Shown: positions 58,169 to 64,000 of the stretch, piece after piece
Position numbering within the stretch: position 1 is the first letter of the stretch
Layout of the letters: each line of letters begins with the position of its first letter
NCBI RefSeq assembly: GCF_030503615.1
Contig: NZ_CP129963.1
Location: forward strand, 2,914,001-2,978,000
DNA from: Sphingobacterium sp. BN32
GTDB lineage: Bacteria > Bacteroidota > Bacteroidia > Sphingobacteriales > Sphingobacteriaceae
Direction: 5' to 3'
Length of the DNA stretch: 64,000 bases
Position numbers and translations under genes: made by a program
The notes under the pieces: generated by a model
Databases searched by the model: none
Told to the model about the DNA's origin: nothing
What the model saw: the letters and a program-made list of their open reading frames with translations, nothing else

Positions 58169-60391
58169 CTACTTAAACTTACTAGCCAACGCTGCCAGTT
58201 TACTTGCCATATCCGTTTCCGGCGCACGGCTTTCTTTTCTTTCGTTACGTTTTCTAGGCGCTTTCTCTTCCGTTTTCATAGTCAAGCTGATGCGATTACG
58301 TTTTTCATCAACCTCTGTAACAGTCACCATAACGGCTTGCTGCACTTTTACCACTTCATGCGGATCGCTTACAAAGTGATTTGCAAGCTGACTTAAGTGT
58401 ACCAATCCATCTTGGTGCACACCGATATCGACGAATGCTCCGAAGTTGGTAATGTTCGTTACGATTCCCGGAAGTTTCATTCCAACGCGTAAATCACTTA
58501 CACTATTTACCCCTTCGGTAAAGGAGAACGCTTCGAACTGCTCACGTGGATCCAGTCCCGGTTTAGCTAATTCGGCAAGGATATCATTTAACGTTGGTAA
58601 GCCAACCTCATCGCTCATGTATTTCTTTAGGTCTAAGCTTTTTCTCAGCTTTTCATCCTTCATTAGTTCCGGGATGGAAACATTCAGATCTTTCGCCATT
58701 TGTTCTACCAGTGCGTAGCGCTCCGGGTGAACGGCTGAAGCGTCTAAAGGATGCGCGGCATTTCTGATGCGCAGGAATCCTGCTGCTTGTTCAAAAGCCT
58801 TATCTCCTAAACGTGGAACCTTCTTCAATTCTCTGCGCGAAGTAAATGGCCCGTTCTCTTTGCGGAAGTTAACAATCTGCTGTGCCAGTGCTGGTCCCAA
58901 GCCAGAAATATAAGATAGGATTTGCTTAGAAGCTGTATTTAATTCGACACCAACGGCATTCACACAGGAGATCACCGTGTCGTCCAATGCCGATTGCAGC
59001 TTGTTCTGATCGACATCATGCTGGTATTGACCAACTCCTATAGACTTAGGATCGATCTTTACCAGTTCTGCCAAAGGATCCATCAGGCGTCTTCCGATCG
59101 ATACTGCACCACGCACCGTAACATCCTGATCCGGGAACTCCTCACGTGCTGTTTCAGATGCGGAGTATATCGATGCACCACTTTCATTGACCATCACAAT
59201 GACCACGTTGGCTAACTTCATCTTGCGGACAAAATCTTCCGTTTCGCGACCTGCCGTACCATTACCAATAGCAATCGCTTCTACATCGTACTTGGAAACT
59301 AAGTGTTTGATCGTCTTTTCAGCTTCCAGGGCAGCGTTTGCTCCGCTATGTGGATATACTGCTGTATTTTCTAAAAGATTGCCCTGAGCGTCTAAAACTA
59401 CGGTCTTACAACCTGTGCGGAATCCAGGATCTAAAGCTAATAAGCGTTTTTGACCCAGCGGAGCCGCTAATAACAGCTGGCGTACATTATCGGCAAACAC
59501 TTTAATTGCTTCCTCATCAGCCTTCTGTCTTGTCAATACGCGAATCTCCGTTTCCATAGATGGTTTCAGCAGACGCTTGTAGCTATCCATCATCGCTAGT
59601 TCGACTTGCTTTGATGCTTCGTTATTTCCTTTTATAAATTGCTTCGCAATTTTAGGAAGTACATTTTCCTCAGCAACTTCAATATCCAGGTATAGCAATT
59701 CTTCTTTCTCGCCACGTCGCATCGCCAATACACGATGTGAAGGAGCATCCTTTAAAGATTCCGACCATTCGTAATAGTCTTTGAACTTCAATGCTGCTTC
59801 TTCTTTGCCTGGAACCACGCGCGAAACGAATTCCCCTTTATTCAAGAATACCTGACGTGTATTTGCTCTGACCTCGGCATCCTCTGCTATTTGTTCTGCA
59901 ATGATGTCTCTTGCACCCGCCAATGCTTCCTCTAAAGAAGAAACACCTTTCTCTTCATCCAAGTAAGCAGCCGCTTCATGTTCTACATCGATGTTATTTT
60001 GTGCTAAAAGGAGCTCCGCTAGCGGGGCTAATCCTTTTTCACGCGCAACGGAAGCACGTGTTTTGCGCTTAGGCTTGTATGGTAGGTAAATATCCTCCAA
60101 TATTGCCATGGTTTCGGCGGCTTTAATCTGTTCTTCTAAGGCAGGCGTAAGCTTGCCTTGATCGGTAATTGATTTCAAGACAGCTTCCTTGCGCTTATCT
60201 AAATCGCGCAGCTGTTGAATACGATCGCGAATCGCAGTAATCTGCACCTCATCTAGACTACCCGTCAACTCTTTTCTGTAACGAGAAATAAACGGGATGG
60301 TCGCGCCCTCATCCAATAGTGCGATTGTTGTACGAACTTGTTTCTCAGCAAGAGATAATTCTTGCGAAACGATCATTTCGTGTGATGTCAT
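58169..60391 (-). CDS. tex: Transcription accessory protein Tex
   Basis: 740 residues from the ATG at 60391; further in-frame Met codons upstream (60394, 60415) are possible. N-terminal Tex HTH region (VRTTIALLDEGATIPFISRY), a YqgF-like RNase H fold (KRLLALDPGFRTGCKTVVLD), helix-hairpin-helix repeats (ILSYISGLGPALAQQIVNFR, LKKVPRLGDKAFEQAAGFLR), and a C-terminal S1 domain (GIVTNITNFGAFVDIGVHQD, GLVHLSQL). It binds nucleic acid and aids transcription. Lys-rich tail. 24 nt downstream of a terminator that ends tatA. Confidence 0.96.
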   Translation of the reverse strand: MTSHEMIVSQELSLAEKQVRTTIALLDEGATIPFISRYRKELTGSLDEVQITAIRDRIQQLRDLDKRKEAVLKSITDQGKLTPALEEQIKAAETMAILEDIYLPYKPKRKTRASVAREKGLAPLAELLLAQNNIDVEHEAAAYLDEEKGVSSLEEALAGARDIIAEQIAEDAEVRANTRQVFLNKGEFVSRVVPGKEEAALKFKDYYEWSESLKDAPSHRVLAMRRGEKEELLYLDIEVAEENVLPKIAKQFIKGNNEASKQVELAMMDSYKRLLKPSMETEIRVLTRQKADEEAIKVFADNVRQLLLAAPLGQKRLLALDPGFRTGCKTVVLDAQGNLLENTAVYPHSGANAALEAEKTIKHLVSKYDVEAIAIGNGTAGRETEDFVRKMKLANVVIVMVNESGASIYSASETAREEFPDQDVTVRGAVSIGRRLMDPLAELVKIDPKSIGVGQYQHDVDQNKLQSALDDTVISCVNAVGVELNTASKQILSYISGLGPALAQQIVNFRKENGPFTSRRELKKVPRLGDKAFEQAAGFLRIRNAAHPLDASAVHPERYALVEQMAKDLNVSIPELMKDEKLRKSLDLKKYMSDEVGLPTLNDILAELAKPGLDPREQFEAFSFTEGVNSVSDLRVGMKLPGIVTNITNFGAFVDIGVHQDGLVHLSQLANHFVSDPHEVVKVQQAVMVTVTEVDEKRNRISLTMKTEEKAPRKRNERKESRAPETDMASKLAALASKFK

Positions 60392-60414
60392 CATAAAAAT
60401 TAAAATGAAAAACA

Positions 60415-60440
60415 AAGCTGTTGAAGGATATCAACAGCTT
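60415..60440 (-). terminator. Terminator of tatA
   Basis: AAGCTGTTGA / TCAACAGCTT, 10-bp stem with 6-nt loop; T-rich sequence follows on the minus strand. It lies between tatA and tex, so tex probably has its own promoter. Confidence 0.85.
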
Positions 60441-60463
60441 AGGCATATAATAAAATAATATTG

Positions 60464-60997
60464 TTAGGCATTTTTTGTGGGCTCTTCTTTCGAAGGGTTA
60501 TTCTCAGTGGAAGGAGTTTCCGCTGTATTCGTCTCTGAAGCCTCATCAGCAGGTGTTTCAGGACTATCATTATTTGCAAAATGATCATTATAACCATAGC
60601 TGTAATAATCATCTGCTGTAGGAGTTTGATAAGGCTGATGTTCGTATGTACCCGACGGTGCTGTAAATTGAGGTGCTTTCTTCTCGTTCTTTGCTAGTTC
60701 CTCGCCGTTCTCTCCCGTTACCTCGCTGCTCTCCACAGGCTGCTGCTCCGCAACGCGCGTTTCAGGCTCCTTCTCTATATCAGCTTTAACATCCTCTATC
60801 TCTTTTTCAAAGTTATTGATCTGATCGGATATTTCGCGCTTAATCCCTTCTGAGGCATCTTTAAACTCACGGATTCCACGTCCCAATCCCCTAGCTAACT
60901 CTGGTAATTTCTTACCTCCAAACAACAACAAGGCAACCAAAATGATTAACATCATCTCCTGAGTACCTATGTTTAAAAACGCTAAATTCATTGCCAT
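60464..60997 (-). CDS. tatA: Twin-arginine translocase subunit TatA/E-type
   Basis: 177 residues, long for TatA. N-terminal helix (EMMLIILVALLLFGGKKLPE) then the amphipathic helix (LARGLGRGIREFKDASEGIK). The remaining 120 residues are an acidic, Pro/Thr/Glu-rich tail (PETPADEASETNTAETPS), with a Tyr-rich stretch (TPTADDYYSYGYNDHFANND). It forms the pore of the Tat pathway for folded proteins; tatC is not in view. Confidence 0.92.
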   Translation of the reverse strand: MAMNLAFLNIGTQEMMLIILVALLLFGGKKLPELARGLGRGIREFKDASEGIKREISDQINNFEKEIEDVKADIEKEPETRVAEQQPVESSEVTGENGEELAKNEKKAPQFTAPSGTYEHQPYQTPTADDYYSYGYNDHFANNDSPETPADEASETNTAETPSTENNPSKEEPTKNA

Positions 60998-61124
60998 TCC
61001 TTTTTATAGTAGAAAGCTAAGGTAAGTTTATTATCGTTTTATATCAATATGTCACTGTAATTATTTCGAAACAAAAACAACTTAAGGAAGGTAAAAGCAA
61101 GAGTAAAATAAGGGTTGTAAATAG

Positions 61125-61152
61125 AGACAGCCTCCCGTTGAGGAGGCTGTCT
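61125..61152 (-). terminator. Terminator-like hairpin after the fimbrillin-like gene
   Basis: AGACAGCCTCC / GGAGGCTGTCT, 11-bp perfect stem, 6-nt loop, 28 nt past the gene stop. Confidence 0.75.
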
Positions 61153-61180
61153 AAATTCATATTTCAAGTTTCAGTTTTTG

Positions 61181-62824
61181 TTATGGACAAGCAATCTTCG
61201 CCTTACCATATCCACGACCGATAACGATCGTGTTGTTGGAGACTTTCTGGGTGATTTCGATTTTGTTGGTTCCTGCAGTGTTCCAAACAACAGCCGAGTT
61301 AAAACTAGCTTTGTTTCTTAATCGTAACTGCACCAATGGCCCTCCACTCGTTTTGCTTCCCAAAATCGAAATTGCACCGGTTTTACTGATCGAAACACGG
61401 ATGATAGGGTTAGTATTTGTTCCCCTCAAATCCCAAATCGGTGGGATGCCCCATTTGTTTATCTGATCACTCCTGTCGGAATATTCCGAGCCGTCGATAA
61501 ATTCAATATTTCTTGTAATAATACCTTCATTGTTTGCAGTGTTATTATAAGTCTGGAATTGAATCTGCCCTTCGTCTGGATCGATAACCATCCACTGATC
61601 ATTGATCTTCATGTTGAATGCGTTATCCAATTGGAAAAAGTCAAAGGTGAAACCGTAGTCAGAAGCCGGAGCTGTAAAAGCTTTTGTCAGCAATTGACCG
61701 TTAGGAATCGTCTGACCGTCAGGACCGATAACGCCAGTTTGATTGCCATTTTCCCTATAATTCCAGTTCAGAACATCATCTGCTAATTTTACTTCCTGTG
61801 TACAAGTTCTAAATCTCAAGATCAAGTTGTACTTATGCCCCGGAGTTACTTTGATATTCGGAACGCTATAGGCTTTAGCCACGTCGTCCATTCCCAATGT
61901 ACCAAACGACAGTGTCTTATCGGTTGCTGTTTCGTGGATCACCAAGGTCGGTACGCTAGTTACCTTTCTGAGTCCGGTCCCCAAAGAAGGGAAAGTAACT
62001 TGAGCTATGCCATTCCCAAGGTTATTATAAGTAATATTTTCGGTTGCAAAAGTATAATTCGCGCTGCTGCTCACACCATTGAACTTCACGTCGTTTAGCT
62101 TATTGATAAAACCATTCATATTACTGGACATTTCAATTGTTGTTGTGATCAAGCTGAACTTATGCTTCATAACAACATCAAGTCGATTTGTCCCGTAGAC
62201 CAAAGCTTTGTTTTTCAACATGTAAACCATGAGGTCTTGGGTAACCCCGGTTAACTGCACATTGTCGAGCTTTTTAACATTGTTCAAATAAGTTACGGCG
62301 GCTGGATCAGTCGTGGTGCTACCGAAAGAGTAGACAATAAAACTGTAGGTTTTGCCAGCATCTAACTTCATGCTATCTTGGGTAGCTTCGCTCCCATGAG
62401 TATAAACCCTTTCTGCAACGTAGTTTCCATTGCTATCAAAGGCGATCATCCGATAACGTGTTCCGATCGCAATTCTATTAACTTGAGAAACTGCTGCTGC
62501 TTTCAATCCACCTCCACTTCCGGAACCTGGACGATTTAGCTTCATGTCTTCTAATTTCGAATCGATTAATTGTACATCAAGCATGTGTTCTCCATACTTC
62601 ATGCTCGTATCGCTGACGATCGGATTAATGGCTGTAGCTCTTGTACTGGCTTTAGTTTCGAATTGAGAATCATCACCTGCTAGAAAGTCTTCGGCCAAAT
62701 TAAGTTCTATATATGCTTTCCCTGGTTCGATCTTATCGTTGATTACTTCTTTCTGACACGATGAACTAGCTAAGGCTAAAAAAGCAATAACGCTTAGAAA
62801 TAGTGCTTTATTTATATTATTCAT
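61181..62824 (-). CDS. Fimbrillin-like (Mfa/FimA-type) lipoprotein
   Basis: 547 residues. Lipoprotein signal (ALFLSVIAFLALASSSC, Cys then QKEV). The mature protein is beta-rich with features of fimbrillin-type surface proteins: an N-terminal acidic stretch (KAYIELNLAEDFLAGDDSQF), RIAIGTRYRMIAFDSNGNYV, a Gly-rich loop (RPGSGSGGG), KTYSFIVYSFGSTTTDPAAV, a W at LNWNY, ending in IGRGYGKAKIACP. Probable pilus or adhesion component; processing by an Arg-gingipain-like enzyme is not visible. Upstream 25 nt is a small ORF. Confidence 0.75.
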   Translation of the reverse strand: MNNINKALFLSVIAFLALASSSCQKEVINDKIEPGKAYIELNLAEDFLAGDDSQFETKASTRATAINPIVSDTSMKYGEHMLDVQLIDSKLEDMKLNRPGSGSGGGLKAAAVSQVNRIAIGTRYRMIAFDSNGNYVAERVYTHGSEATQDSMKLDAGKTYSFIVYSFGSTTTDPAAVTYLNNVKKLDNVQLTGVTQDLMVYMLKNKALVYGTNRLDVVMKHKFSLITTTIEMSSNMNGFINKLNDVKFNGVSSSANYTFATENITYNNLGNGIAQVTFPSLGTGLRKVTSVPTLVIHETATDKTLSFGTLGMDDVAKAYSVPNIKVTPGHKYNLILRFRTCTQEVKLADDVLNWNYRENGNQTGVIGPDGQTIPNGQLLTKAFTAPASDYGFTFDFFQLDNAFNMKINDQWMVIDPDEGQIQFQTYNNTANNEGIITRNIEFIDGSEYSDRSDQINKWGIPPIWDLRGTNTNPIIRVSISKTGAISILGSKTSGGPLVQLRLRNKASFNSAVVWNTAGTNKIEITQKVSNNTIVIGRGYGKAKIACP

Positions 62825-62849
62825 GTTTTCCTGTTTTAGTGTGATCGAA

Positions 62850-63011
62850 TTACCAGTCTAGATCTTTGACAACATCATCGTCTTTCATCCATTCTTCTTG
62901 AACCACTTGGTCGTTTCTTTCGGGGCGAATTACAGCTGAGCCAGCAGCGATATCCGATTCCATCTCGACGTATGTCATCCGGATAACAGGAGTTAGGTAA
63001 GTGTTTTTCAT
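62850..63011 (-). CDS. Small 53-residue protein upstream of the fimbrillin-like gene
   Basis: Reading from the ATG at 63011: MKNTYLTPVIRMTYVEMESD, then IAAGSAVIRPERNDQVVQEE, then WMKDDDVVKDLDW, stop at 62850. It is too short for usual ORF cut-offs. I recall the same plan (start with ...Y..P, GIAAGSA in the middle, VQEEW and a DLDW/ISW end) in small genes upstream of fimbrillin-like genes in Sphingobacteriaceae. No signal peptide or domain. Co-transcription with the lipoprotein gene is likely (25 nt apart). Confidence 0.65.
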   Translation of the reverse strand: MKNTYLTPVIRMTYVEMESDIAAGSAVIRPERNDQVVQEEWMKDDDVVKDLDW

Positions 63012-63471
63012 TTTTACTTAATAGTTTAAAAGGAAAAATACGCGCGAGTTCAGCTATAACTTTTCGAAAAAGCTTTCTATAGAAAGGCAGATAAAAAATT
63101 AATTAGTGAAATCTCTCAGTGACGTAAATTTCATTAATAGTGTGTTGTGTATATTCGATAGCTAGAGATCAAATACAATGCAAAAGTACAAATCTTAGGT
63201 GCTTTGCTACCGGATTTGGACCTACAGACGGGAGGCATTGAAAATATTGTAGAACATTAACTACGATAGTTACCAAAATATCGCATTAAAGCATAAATCG
63301 ACGTTCTAGCTCAATTAAAAAAGGTAGCTTAAAGTAACCCGTATGTAACAAGGTGCGTATGCAAATTAGGTCAGTTTCGAAATCTCGCCTAGCCGACTCA
63401 GAAAAAAGGGCCTTCTATTGTTGATACAAAAAGATAACTTCAACAAGACATTTTTCCCCGATTAGTCTTTG
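63012..63471. other. Intergenic region between the fimbrillin locus and the MATE gene
   Basis: No supported gene. The AT-rich left part would hold the promoter of the fimbrillin locus on the minus strand. A short inverted repeat TTTCTATAGAAA lies near 63074-63085. Confidence 0.4.
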
Positions 63472-63479
63472 TAACTTTG
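63472..63479 (+). promoter_or_regulatory. Candidate -7 promoter box of the MATE gene
   Basis: TAACTTTG matches TAnnTTTG, 22 nt upstream of the start at 63501. No clear -33 TTG. Confidence 0.5.
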
Positions 63480-63500
63480 CGGTTCTTATTATTTGCAGAT

Positions 63501-64000
63501 ATGTTCCAAAAGTACAAAGCCAACAAAATGTATTACCTAAGCAGCATGGCATTAGCGGGCCCTGTTGTTATTTCGCAGCTAGGACACACGCTCGTACAAA
63601 CCGCAGACACCATTATCGTCGGTCAATTTGCCGGCACCATTTCACTTGCCGCGGTTTCATTAGTACACTCTGTCTTTATGGTCGTATTAGTGATCGGATT
63701 GGGTATAGCCTATGGCTTGACTCCGCTTATCGCACAAGAAAACGGTCGTTCAAATGATCAGGAGTGTGCTAAATTATTGTCGAATAGTTTTTGGCTAAAC
63801 TTTATTTCAGCCATCTTACTGTTTTTGTTTGTCTACTTCGGCTCCATGTATGCTATGCAACATGCAGATCAGGATCCTTTGGTTGTTGAAACGGCGAAGC
63901 CATACCTGCTCATATTGAGCTTATCTATCCTTCCCTTAATGATGTTCAACACCTTCAAGCAGTTTGCAGAGGGCCTCGGGTTTACAAAACAGGCAATGAA
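63501..64000 (+). CDS. MATE-family efflux transporter, N-terminal part
   Basis: About 166 codons are inside the window; the gene runs off the right edge. Membrane helices typical of MatE: YYLSSMALAGPVVISQLGHT, then LVQTADTIIVGQFAG, SLVHSVFMVVLVIGLGIAYG, NFISAILLFLFVYFGSMYAM, LILSLSILPLMMFNTFKQF. The QLGHTLVQTADTIIVGQ motif is typical. Exports cationic drugs or metabolites by Na+ or H+ antiport; substrate unknown. Confidence 0.9.
   Translation, partial: MFQKYKANKMYYLSSMALAGPVVISQLGHTLVQTADTIIVGQFAGTISLAAVSLVHSVFMVVLVIGLGIAYGLTPLIAQENGRSNDQECAKLLSNSFWLNFISAILLFLFVYFGSMYAMQHADQDPLVVETAKPYLLILSLSILPLMMFNTFKQFAEGLGFTKQAM

Noticed and set aside
1..64000. CRISPR arrays, IS elements and transposases
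   Set aside because: No array of evenly spaced repeats and no transposase-like ORF were seen anywhere in the window.

Overview
The window looks like a chromosome of the phylum Bacteroidota, most likely Sphingobacteriaceae (Sphingobacterium-like). The evidence is the TAnnTTTG-type -7 promoter boxes before host genes, a fimbrillin-like lipoprotein, a TonB receptor with a carboxypeptidase-regulatory-like N-terminus, and a full set of CTnDOT-type tra genes. The genus is inferred from gene style; no 16S gene is present.

Positions 1 to about 48,000 are the right-hand part of a large integrative and conjugative element (ICE) whose left end lies outside the window. From left to right it carries: a heavy-metal efflux operon on the minus strand (P-type ATPase, transglutaminase-like protein, Fur-family regulator, CzcB, and a CzcA-CzcC fusion); a DUF6660-like protein; the coupling protein gene mobC, split by a frameshift; a small mercury module (GDCCxxC protein, MerTP, ArsR); mobB and mobA; a hairpin-rich candidate oriT; traA, a DUF3408 gene and traD; a second metal module (CDF transporter, TonB receptor, second DUF6660-like protein); the transfer operon traE, F, G, I, J, K, L, M, N, O, Q; two defence-like cargo islands; a PRTRC module with DUF932 and SSB genes; an excisionase-like HTH gene; and a tyrosine integrase that abuts tRNA-Pro(TGG) at 48017-48090.

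The cargo islands are the most interesting part. Island A (28997-33249) is a translationally coupled pair: a 533-residue protein of no recognised family and an 883-residue protein with two HKD-like phospholipase D motifs. Island B (34676-38857) is an XRE regulator, a protein with an N-terminal SMEK-like nuclease-type domain and a C-terminal APAZ domain, a short catalytically inactive Argonaute, and a third gene resembling predicted pPIWI-associated nucleases. Two strongly structured non-coding stretches lie beside island B (34112-34221 and 38986-39189).

From about 48,000 to 64,000 the sequence is ordinary chromosome: rplS, an aldo/keto reductase, pyrG-yidC, a glutaryl-CoA-dehydrogenase-like enzyme, a small lipoprotein, purB, a NifU-like scaffold, tex, tatA, a fimbrillin-like lipoprotein with a 53-residue upstream ORF, and the start of a MATE exporter. 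Two intergenic regions here share short dispersed repeats.

How it works together: Mob proteins and oriT would start DNA processing, traE-traQ build the mating channel, the integrase and HTH protein move the element in and out of the tRNA-Pro region, the metal modules give the host a selectable benefit, and islands A and B probably protect the host or the element from competing phages or plasmids. No transposase or IS element and no CRISPR array was seen.
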